Shown here: piece by piece, positions 10,101-22,100 of the stretch
Position numbering within the stretch: the first letter of the stretch is position 1
Layout of the letters: each line of letters opens with the position of its first letter
Assembly: GCF_963678975.1 (NCBI RefSeq)
Contig: NC_089281.1
Coordinates: forward strand, 558,001-622,000
Length of the DNA stretch: 64,000 nt
Direction of reading: 5' to 3'
Origin: Dysidea avara
Taxonomy: Eukaryota; Porifera; Demospongiae; Dictyoceratida; Dysideidae
Notes under the pieces: model-generated
What the model saw: only the letters and a program-made list of their open reading frames with translations
Told to the model about the DNA's origin: nothing
The model's database searches: none
Position numbers and translations under genes: made by a program

Positions 10101-13100
10101 AATTTTTATCACTATTATTGTATTCTAAGTCTTATGTACAATAAAATTAATGAATCAATGACATACATACAATATTGCAATGAAATATACTATCAACATG
10201 CTAAATTTCAAATTGATGGGATATAATGTTAGTAAAACCTAGTCAAAAGGTACGACAGAATCGCAACAGTTGGTTAGAGCACAGCATATACGGATCATTC
10301 TATCAATAGATGGACAGTCATCCTCTTCCCTAGTTGCCACAAATTGTATGGGCAAAGTACTCTGTAGTATTGTAAATTTTTGCCGTACTAAACCAATGAC
10401 CCTCTCAACATGTATTCTAGCACGGCCTCCCCATGCATCTGACACAAAAGCAACTGTACCTTGAGGTGTTATACCAATCAGTACTTTAGCAGTATTTCTG
10501 TGTTTATAATTTAACCATGTTGAAGCTCTTGCTTTTAAATTTGATGGTCTGTCTATAAAAATTTCAAAGCAGTCAATGATAACTGCAACCTTTTTTCCAA
10601 AGCTTTCTTGAAAACAAATCGGCATGGTTTTTTGTAAATTGTCTCGATCTGGCCAAATAATCAGGTCTTGGAGTCTAAGATCCATCTGTACTAACCACCT
10701 TGAAATAATTCTTGATACAGTAGCCTTGGATACACCAAACTGATAAGCTAGACCCTGTAGAGGAGTATTTGACCTAAGCTTTTGCAAGGTACACATGAAC
10801 TCCTGGAAAGGGGTCAGCTTGTTGATCCCTTCAAATGGCATTGTCTTCAGTACATACTTAAAAATCGCTTTTAAGACCTGTACATTGGGAAGCCCAGTGT
10901 AATACAGCACAAACTCATCATCTGTCACTGACTCCTCACAAAAGGGAGGCAGGTGTTCCTTTAGTTTTGTTGATAGTTCATCGATAGTTGCATGACAAGA
11001 TTTCAGTTCATCTTTTAAGGCTTTGATTTCTTCCGAGCATTCACACTTTCCTTCAGCTCGATGTAAGATCTCTAGCTCAAAAGCTTCCTGGGACACTCTC
11101 CTTAATTCTTCGTTTACAAAGTCAGCAATAAAATGGTCCATAACATTCACAATAGATGATTCAATAGTAGTAACTTCATCAATAGTTTGTTGAACAATCT
11201 CCTGCATCAACCCACTAACCACTAAATCTATCTCTGATGAACAAATTGCTTCCATTTGCTGGCTACAAATCCTGTCATTTTCTTCCCTTGCTCGTTGCTC
11301 AGCAGCTCTTCTTTTGGTACGTTCATATCTGGCATTGTTACCTGCCAACTGCTGGTTTGACTGCTGTTGCTTTGAGTGGCCTAGATTGATGGAAGTGAGC
11401 CAATCTGGGCTTGTCACATCATAAAGCTTTGCTGGCTTGCCAGATTGAAAATGTCTTGAACAAACCCTATAATCCGTCTTCGAATCGCTTTCAAGCATCT
11501 CTACTGTTAAATCTTCCCTAGAAATGGCAGCAAGGAAACCGTCTCTTCTCTTTGTAGACAACTCCCGATCACGATCATCATTAGTGTGAGTTATTACAGA
11601 TGGTATCTTGTAGTAGGATACGTGCTTATCTCGTTCTGAACGATTACTGCAGCCAAAAATCACACACAGCACCATTTCAATATTTCACGCTTGTACACAG
11701 TAATGGCGGACGTGGGGGCGACTAGAGTTAATCACGTGATATTGCTCACGCGATGAAAGAACTCTATTAATTTTGTAGTAGCCAGTGCCTTGCCAGCTGG
11801 TTCCACCACGAAGCCTAGCTGTCACCTGTAAAACTGAAGATCAGCCGTCAACACTAATTGCAGCAATTAACCAGACCACCAATTCCTTAACTGGCTTAAA
11901 GCTTGTGTCCTGTCTTGTTTACACATGCGAAACAGAAAGTGCGCTTTTAATTAAACACAAAATGAATATAATTTCAGACTATCTTTAATAAGCGCAGGGC
12001 TTAATGTCTGCTTGAGCACACTTCGACATCGTGTTCAGAGCAGTTCAGAGGTTTGTTTCAGGTCGTTGTTGCGTGTTATACTCTTTCTAGCAGCTATGCA
12101 ATGAATTTCTATGGCCAAAAATTGTTTTCAGGCAAGTTCTTCCCAGTTCGTTGTTGCGTGTTATACTCTTTCTAGCAGCTATACAATGAATTTCTATGGC
12201 CAAAAATCGTTTTCAGGCAAGTTCTTCCCACCAGTCTGTTTGCTAGTCCGTTTTCCCAATCCGTTCCGTGTTTTAGTCATGTCCGTATATGGAAGTAGGA
12301 CACTCTTAGGGATCAAAAAACCAATTAAACAAGTGATTATATTTGTGTGTCTACTTTTTATGACTGTTGAACTGGTGAAGGAAAGGTTGTCACTACAGAC
12401 ATATCAAGACACCCGGTAGTGTGTCATGCAGCCCAAGAAGCTGGCTCGCCACCACTGACCACTGTGTTATTGACTGTAATACAATGTTCATATGTAACTT
12501 TGTGCTGCCTTTATGAAACAAGACAATTTTTGCTGTGGAAATGCCCTTCACTTATAGTACTCCACATACCAAATTTGAGCTTAATCGCTGCAGGAGTTCC
12601 ATTAGATCCTTTACACCACCGGGATAAGAATCTCCACATTCTTGCTGGACTTTGTGCTCAGACCATCAGCACCGTTTATTAATTGGGTGGAGAAAAGTTG
12701 AACTATTGATCTACTGTGAATCTTGTGTTGTTTTCTTGTTCTTTACTGCAAATAGGGCAAAAAGGCAATTGTGGAGGCAAATAACAGTAACAAAACTTGC
12801 GGCCATACCCAAATGACTGAAACTTTGGCTAGTCTCTAATTGTTCATTGTATGAACGTCAAATTCAGTCCGTAAGTATAATTTGGGCTCAAGCAATCAAA
12901 CCACAAAGTCATAGTCCATTTCTCCATTGAAAATGCTTGTTCGAATCCTACCACTTGAATGATGCGGAAAACTCTTCTTAGCTCTACTGCCTGAAGTATC
13001 ATCTTCTTAGTTTGCGATTTGCTTTGTGTGTTTAACAATCCTTCACTAATCAAACTGAAGTAAACTCATCATCCCTTCTGTTCACTGAACAGAGAAATAA

Positions 13101-16100
13101 TACATTAAAGTTGAGTTACTAATGTGTTAATTCACGATATTTTGTGGAAAGGTGTCAATGGAGGTGCGGAAGGAGGTGCTGAAAATGGCAGATTCCAGTC
13201 CCAGGGGTGTAATGGATCTATGGCGTTCCCGAGATATAAGAAATTGGCTTAATTGTTTTCTTTCATTGTTTTCTCGATTTTACACACAAAAGCTGCCGTA
13301 TATAATGTAAATGTGTTACCTGATTGTCTTGAGATATGGCACACATAGAGGGAGGGGGGTGGGGGTATGGTAAACAGTCATGGAGTTATGTCAGCAGCTG
13401 GTACGTTCTGGCTACATTTGTTTATAATGGTGTAGGGAGAGTGTTGAACTATGCTATACCCTGTAAAAAATGAGCCCGTAAAGTCCTATGGCATCGTTCA
13501 AAGGACTCGGTGATTTGTGTTGATTGGTGACTAATTATAAGTACAGTAGGTGCAACATATACGTTGAGAGACTGAAGCTACAGAGTGAAAGAACTTACAG
13601 TGTACTTGAGAAAAGTATGGCACAACACGTTGAGGAACTTTGTACAAAGAGAAAGACACAGCCAACTAGCCTGGAAAGCCATAGATATCAACTTCGCATG
13701 TAACATCTTATTTCGAGATTTCGTCATGGTCGCTATTCTGTGCCTTGACAGTTCTGATAGTGAAAGTAACACGTCTAGATGAGGTTTTAGCCATAGAGAT
13801 TCAATGTGGACCACCCAACCAAACTAAGGTGTTAAATCTGTGGAATCAACAGTGACCACATTTACAAGAGGACACAAAAGTATGCAGGCTACTTTACGGG
13901 CTCACTTTTCATTGGGTATAGCAAAGTTCAATACTCTCCTTAACACATTATAAACTCTTGGTTATACAAAGCCTAGAGATATTACAGAGAATTTTTGGTT
14001 ATGCGAGTAAAATGTTTAATCAGTGCTTTTGAATAATTTATGAGTTTACTAGATGGCTTGTAGAGTGGTAATTTTGTATGTAATCAGTAATGTGGGTGTG
14101 GTCCATATTCGAAAACATGTGAAAATGCTTGCTAGTTCTCACCTTAGCCGAAACTCGTAGGATAGCAAGGATAATAAAATACTTCCCATCTGAGTGGTTT
14201 TCATTGCCAAATCCAAGTTGTGTGCAAGTCGCCAACTGGGATGCATTACGAATGTAGTCCACACGGCTCCTTTGATCTGAGATGTGAAGATGTTACATGT
14301 TATAGTAAGGAAGCCATGAAGCCACAACTCTTAACAATGTAACCATAAGCTCTCTGTGCTATTTTGCACCTTGCGGTGCTTGTGAGCTCCTCGGTAGGCT
14401 AATCCTGAACACATATAGTTTGCAATTATTTACAACTTATACAACCGATATTTGTTTCGAGTGTGGGATTCACACTCCTTATATGGATATTACAGGAAGA
14501 GGAAGTCATAGAAGAAGTAGAAATGGAGGGCTCAGAACAGCCATACAGCCAGGAAGAGATGAAATACTTAGCAGCAGTAAGGAAAGATCCTTCTGACTTC
14601 ACCGGTTGGACTTGTCTACTACAACTAGTGGAGCAGAAGGTATCATGTGATCCAGTGTGATCATTGTGATGTCATGTGATCCAATGTTAATAATATGTCA
14701 TATTGTTTTTGTATGTTTGTATTGTTGTGTAGCAGCAGTGGAGTAGTGCCCTCACTAGCCCTACCTTAGTTACCACACTTAGTTACCACACTTAGTTACC
14801 ACACTTAGTTACCACACTTAGTTACCACACTTAGCTTTCTGCACTTGTTACCAAGTGAGGACACCTAGTGGCGTAACTACCATTGAGGCAACCGAGGCAG
14901 CTGCCTTGGTAAAAATGCTCAACAACAGGCTGAGCAGGCCTGAGTTTTGGCACCTGGATTTTCTATCTAAACATTACTAGACAGCATTACTGTACCACAC
15001 AAAATATAATTTATATGGCTGTAGTACTAAGCAGGACTGGAGCCTATGGTGACATGGTACCTTGCATGGTGCTGGATCACTTTTCAGCTACTTGAATTTG
15101 TAAAATACCGAGATACTCTAATAGAGCAGTCATTGTAATAATTATACTCTAATAGCCACTGTTCTCATTACACTGCTTGATCATTTATGTTAATTGTCTT
15201 TACATTACTTTTCAAAAGTTCCAATGAGTCAACTGCATGGCATTACATTGAGCTAATTGGTCATGCATATCATGCATTAGCAGTTACAATAAAAAAATAG
15301 CCTCCACATGCCATTTCAAAGCATATATTTCCAAAATTTTCCTTGAGGTAGTATTCCCCCAGACTCCCTGGCTTGACATGCTTAGCACATGCAGTTGAGC
15401 ACCACATGAAAGAGATAATAATCTCTGACTTAAACATCACATCAGATCAATAAAAAGTAGTGTGCATGACTATGACCTCCATTGCAGTTCATGGATGGCC
15501 TGACCGCTCAAAACATCTCCGGAGTAAGTTGTGTTGCATGCAATTAAACTAGTCTAATAATTGAAGCATGGTATACTGTAGCATTAACTAAGCTGGAGCA
15601 TTACTTAATATGATATGTAGAAAAACGCTCAGAGTCTTCTAAGACAGTTTCCTCCATCCGACCAGATAGTCAACCTGCAAAATAATGCTGTACCACCCAT
15701 AATGCTGTACTACCCATAATGCTGTACCACCCATAATGCTGTACCACCCATAATGCTGTACCACCCATAATGCTGTACAACTTATACTTGAAATATTTGT
15801 GAATCAGTTGAGTCAGAAATATACCCTCTCAATTTGGTCAATGTATAAGTTTTGCCTCGGTAAAAAATTTTTCCTGGCTACGCCACTGAGGACACCTACT
15901 ACAACATATACCACACAAGGTTCATGGGTTGACTCAATTGTAATATTTTAGTAAGGTATTACCAGGTATAGGAAATAACTGGTCTACATTGCCAACACTA
16001 CAGTACACAGGAGTTTAGATTATTGCTTAGAATTTGGCTACTTACTACTGAAGGTATGAAGGAAAGTACACTGAGTTTGTGGTGTGTGAGGGTTTAGTAT

Positions 16101-19100
16101 ACTAAGTGTTCAAAGCTCTACACATGCCAAGTAGTTACACCAAGTGTACTGGCTTGGTAGAGTGATGCTTTATAAGCAGTTGAAGAGAAAGTACAACTAA
16201 ATGACTAAGGCTTTTGTGAGAGTTTTGCTGTATTACTATGATGAACAATATTGTATAGTACCCCTGATGGTAAAATGTGTGTATGATGATACATGTAAAT
16301 TTTATCATGTGATCATGCCAAGCTCTCACCCATTCTATGTTCTCAATAACTCATTGTAACTATGGTGATGCTTTATTAGGATAAACTACCTCCAGCCCGT
16401 GAAGTGTTTGACTCATTCCTAAAACACTACCCTTATTGCTATGGTTACTGGAAGAAGTACGCTGACCTTGTAAAGAGGCTGGGCTCCAATGATGAAGTCA
16501 TAGAAGTGAGGGATCACATGATCTCACCATTACATTGTCATTATTACATCATTGCAGGTGTTTGATAGGGGCGTGACTGCTATACCACTCAGTGTAGACC
16601 TGTGGATACACTATAGTAACTATATGACTCAATTAGTGACCACCTCAAGACTAAGCAATGACCTTATTAGGAGGTACACTATATCGCTATAGTAACCAGC
16701 TGGTTGCTATGGTAATCAGCAAGACTCTTATGAATGATGCCATGGGATATGAGTTGTCTTGTGGTTTTCTTTGCTTGGCTAATAATTTGTATAGTAGAGG
16801 AGTTGAGAATTGTAATGGAAAGCTAGCTAGCTTATTATGTGCTGAAAATGGTTTTAGTAGTATTACAAATTTTGTAGTTAGACAGCCTATTCTGTAGCTA
16901 TAGTAACATTATGTACCACTCCCTTTGATTTGACACGTACCAGCTATTATATAGCCCAAAGCAAGAATCTATAGATAGGGGCCCTACTGGTTTTACTGAA
17001 ATGTGGACCTCTCAGTATAGAATAGTGTCCCAATTAACTATGTAATTTATTGAGATAATGGCTGATGATTTTACGACGCTGTTTTTGAACCTTTTAGTGA
17101 CGAGTGCTGTATTGTGTTTTATTTTATGACATTTATTATGATCTGGTGGGTATTATGGTAGGGAGCACTGTGTGTTGTACACTCTAATTAATGCTCCTCT
17201 TACAGCTTGTACACTTTGTATCAACAGCTAATTGTCTGGATATTACAGTATATTACTAGTATACTGTGCTGCTAAGTCACACCCACTTCCTGCAGTGAGC
17301 CCCACCCCCAGCATGTTGTGGTATTGTTATATTATGATAGTTCATTTAGTGCACACCACTACAGAAGGCTACATAGTGCTCAGATCTGCTCTGCTCTTCA
17401 ATTGGATGTTTTGGCGGTATCATTACGGCTTATTTTGATTAGTTTGTTTACATGTTTGTTTGTTTGTGTAGTGTATACCAACGGGCAGTGGTGGCATGTG
17501 GTTTGGACTATCGGTCGGACAGATTGTGGAACCAATATGTGGATTGGGAACAGGTATTTGGAGATACGAAGAAAGTGCTGCCGATCTATGATCAGATGTT
17601 GGCGACGCCCACCCAAACTCTGAGCCTCAACTTTGAGAAGTGAGTACCACATGATGTTTCTTACTAATGCTACTGAGAATCCTGTAAGATTTCTTACCTT
17701 TTTGGAGATTGCTGAGCCAGAGGCCATCTTGTCTGAGGAAGACCTCGCCAAGCTGATGGGAGAAGGACAATCCAGTGAGGTGAGCTAGTGCTGCTTGGAG
17801 GGAATGGGAATAAGATAACAAATGTCTGTATGAGTGTTTTATGATGAAATCAAAGTCATGATGTAATGGTCTGAGTGTTTGTACAAGGAAGCCATGCAGC
17901 CACAGTACATTATATAATTAAAGTATACCAAAGCCAGTCATTAAATATGTCATGGGTAGCCATAGGGTAAATGTGGTACATTTATATTGTGCTAGTGCAC
18001 ATCTTGGGAATGCCTAAGGCAATTTTGCTCAAATGACTACACATAGTCCCCAATTGTAGTTCAGTTGCCCATTTAGATAGAGCTACGTGTTAGTTGATCA
18101 CACTCTTGTTTGTCATATCAGCTTCTTGGGCTGCATGCTACCATCTTGTGTTCTGATTGTATATCGGATATGATGTTATTGAAACTCCAGCTGTGATTTT
18201 TTTTTTTTACATTTATTGATTTCATGAAGCCCTCAAACAATTTTCTTCGTGATAAATAATGATATAACTTCAGAATGTGTTTCAAATCACTTATTGCACA
18301 AAGATGTTATGGTCCTACTATATGGTGACCTCTGGTGTTAAAGATTGGGGTGTAGACCAGTACAGTGTGGTGGCCATTTTGGTTATTGACTCGCATGTCA
18401 CATGATACAGAGTTACTATGGTGACCGATCCCCTAAAGAGATAATTGTCGAGCAACAACGGTCACTCTACAACAAGACTGAGGTTGAAGTGGAGAAGAGA
18501 AAACACTTTGAAGAAGCAGTAAGTGTTGTATGTCGTGATTGTGGTGTATAGGTATGTAGTATGTTACCAAGTTTTCATCACAGACACATTAGCTACATGA
18601 ATGCACAAATTATTATTCTCACCAGTCAGAGTTTAGCAATCTGCTTTGTGGCAAGTCATATGAGTGATTTGGTCTTTTAATGGAGCTCTGACAAACATGG
18701 AAATGGCTGTATCTGGTTGTACATATCTGTGGAGTGGACAAAGACCTGTACTGGACTAGTTGATTTTAAGCTTTTAGTATCTTATAACTGCTGTCATCTT
18801 CTGTTTTGAATAAATCCCTGGGCCTGCCAGTCCATCCTGATTGAAGCTTGCCTAATCTGTGAAAACCCTATAATATATATACTTATTTGGTTGTTGGCTG
18901 CTTTGTACAACCAATTCCCTGGTAGTAAGCAGTACATGTAGTCTCAGCCATTGGCACACTACTATGCTCAATATGTAACCTGGTGTGTTTCTCAATACAA
19001 GTGCTATAGTCAACAAGACAGAGATGGTCACATATGAATGATATCAGTGTAGACTCAGTGAAGTAGTTATTATGTTTTGTATTATTAGTTTGTTGTGTTG

Positions 19101-22100
19101 TTATGGGAACAGATACGACGGCCATATTTCCATGTGAAGCCATTGGAGAAGTCACAGCTTAAGAACTGGAGAGATTATCTTGACTATGAGATTAAACTTG
19201 GCAACCAACAGAGAATTGTGTTTCTTTTTGAACGTTGTATGGTGGCATGTGCCCTCTATGAAGACATGTGGATTAAGGTACTTTCCCTGTATGTGTAGAT
19301 GTGCTGTCCATCACCCACTAGTATTATTTTAGGGGTTGTCCCTTTGTGCATGTTCTCTTGGTTGTTTTCTACATATTGTCATTTTCTCAAAGCGGTAAAG
19401 TTGCTAATATAAATATAATATACCGATTCATCAATTTTTAAAGTTAAAAGTTGTGCTCTAAAACAAGTATATGAAGCTCAGGGTTTGGTCACGCAATCAC
19501 TCTTCACTTGTTTGTATAGTTTGCTGGATATTGTGAAAGGGTCGATGTATCACTGGCGAGAGATGTCTACTCCAGAGCTTGTGGAATTCACTTGAGCAAG
19601 AAGCCCAGCATGCATTTATCATGGGCTGTGTTTGAGGAGAAACATGGTGAGCAGGTAGAGTGTGTATGTATGGGGTACTATGTTAAGAGTGTGGTGTGAT
19701 GAAAAACACATTGTTTTCTTGTTGTTTACCCAGAAGTTATCCTCCCTGGGCATTATATAGAGCTGTAGATGTACTATAGGACAATTGTAATAGCTTTATG
19801 GTTACTGGGAAGATGCAAATTTGCATGGCTTCTAGTATTCCAACTTACTGTAGTGATACTTTTCACTTCAGAGATTCAATGCAACATTTTCTACTGCAGG
19901 AAATTTTGATGGTGCTAGAGAAGCTCTGAAGAAATCAGAGGATCACTTATCTGACTATGTGTTGCTACGGATACACCGGATTGCACTTGAGATACGCCAG
20001 AAAAACATGTCTGCCGCAGAAGAGCTGTACAAGCAGAGCATTGCTAGTTGCCGACACTGGGACAGGGAGGCCCGCTGCTTCTGGGTGTGTCGCTATGCAA
20101 GGTTTATGTCACAGGTGAGGAACCTCTCTTGAAGGACCCTTCATGTAAAGGACACTGTACATTTAACCTCGATCTCTATAAAGGACACTGTACATTTAAC
20201 CTCGATCTCTATAAAGGACACTGTACATTTAACCTCGATCTCTATAAAGGACACTGTACATTTAACCTCGATCTCTATAAAGGACATTGTACATTTAACC
20301 TCGATCTCTATAAAGGACACTGTACATTTAACCTCGATCTCTATAAAGGACATTGTACATTTAACCTCGATCTCTATAAAGGACACTGTACATTTAACCT
20401 CGATCTCTATAAAGGACACTGTACATTTAACCTCTCTATAAAGGACACTAATGCAATTTTACTGAAAAAGGACAACTTTAATCAAATTGGTTGGTCCCAT
20501 AGTGTCTGTTATATAGAAGTACCAGTACAGGATAGAAGTACCAGTACAGGATAGGATTGGAGAAATGAGACTACTAAGAGATTGTATGACTCCATCACAT
20601 AATCAATACTGTACAATAACACTTATGATGTTCATGTATACCTCATCTCTTACTGAAAATACACCTAAAATTCTGTGACTGTGTAAGGAAGACGGTCATA
20701 AGACTACACTTGGGTCAGCTGTTGGTAAAATATTTTAGTGTAATGAAAATTGTTCTAAGACTGCTAGTGGTAATTCACTGCAGTGATAGTATCCAGTAGC
20801 AACTAGCAAAGCCAATAAAGTTTTGTTCCACGAACATATTTACCTGTAACGCCATGAAATGGTTCACTGTAGTTTGCTGTCAACTACACTTCTCTAGATC
20901 ATGAATGGCTTGCTGTTGTAGCACTAAAGAGGTTTCCTTTTTCAGAGGTAAAAATGTAAGAGCCAGACTTGTTCTTTGGAGGTTGTTCTATTGTGTCCCA
21001 TAGTTGGAAGTTAAAAGGTTTTGCTGTTTGTTTTTGTTTATTTGTGTCATGCCACATCCAATAGATTGTTGGTGACATGGATGCAGCTAGAAACATATTA
21101 TTGGATGCTATAGAACATGACAAGGTTAGGATATAGCCAATGAGATGATGCGATATATCATGTTAACATATTATAGACTAGTGGCCAGCTGTATCTACAG
21201 TTGCTAGGGTTGGAGTTGTGGTTGTCAGGGGGCATGATGGGTGACATCACAGCAGTCGAGAAAGTGTTCTCATTGGTAGAAAAAAGTGCTCTTAGTGAGG
21301 AAGCTAAACAAGGATTTGCTCGTCGCAGATTACAACTAATGGAGGAGTACTCTCCTTCCCTTACCAAGTGGGTACCTTGGGACTTCTTGTATAGTTGGTG
21401 CTGTATGTGTAGTGTGTTAGTCAGAACAATTTGAAATTTATGTATAACATCTGCTGGATGCTTACAAAACTGTAGATACAGAGAAATAAAATTGCTTTAA
21501 TATCTCGTGAAGGTAATTATGTATCTTTAAATTTGGTTGCTAGCCATTAATATACAACCTTCTCAGTAATGATTTTTTGGGGTATATTGCTTGCTTGCCA
21601 GCTCACAACAGAATTAGGTACAAGATTACATTTTGCTTTGCAAACCCCCAGAAAACTTGCAATATCAGTTTGTATTTGTTCACATGACCCCACAGGTTAC
21701 GAGAGGCCTACGACAGCTACAGTCAGGTACACAACAAACAAGTTAGTAAGAAGAGAAGTGGAGATGGAAGGTGGGTAGTGTTGAGGGTATTCCCCTGATG
21801 ACATCATCGCTAATAGTGAAGAACAACAAGGAACAAAGAAGATGAAGAATGGCAGCAAGGTCAGTAGCGCTACAGCAGTCACCAGTGGAGCAGTGATGGA
21901 TGGTAACCAGTGGAGCCAGTACCAACAACAATGGACATATCCTTATAACACTACTCAGGTGAGACTGTGTATGGATGCCCCTCAGCTGTATAGTTAGCAC
22001 TGTCCCATGTACAACTTCAGTTTGCCACACACTTTTGTAGTTTGTAGTCATTGTCAGTGTATGCAATTCCAAGAGCTTATAAGAGCCAAAGGCATGAAAG

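Larger units (their letters stand above)
7746..12284. mobile_element. Two-gene DNA transposon, ISL2EU/IS4EU type
   Basis: The element has terminal inverted repeats: GGACATGACTAAAACACGGA on the left, mirrored on the right ending TTTTAGTCATGTCC; similarity continues inward about 80 bp. It carries two convergent genes, a YqaJ-type nuclease (plus) and a THAP/HTH/DDE transposase (minus). As I recall, this pairing defines ISL2EU (IS4EU) elements. The exact ends are uncertain by a few bases. TATA-containing flanks (about 7734 and 12286) would fit a 2-bp TA target duplication but do not prove it. It sits in the 7.3-kb first intron of PRPF39. Both ORFs are open, which suggests a fairly young insertion, yet the transposase has lost part of its core. 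Confidence 0.85.

Noticed and set aside
10239-11675. Domesticated host THAP gene
   Set aside because: It lies inside the inverted repeats with its nuclease partner and mirrored promoter, so a transposon gene is the simpler reading.
20048-20554. 168-aa open frame with repeated [11 protein letters not shown]
   Set aside because: It is intron minisatellite translated in phase by chance; the flanking PRPF39 exons splice across it.
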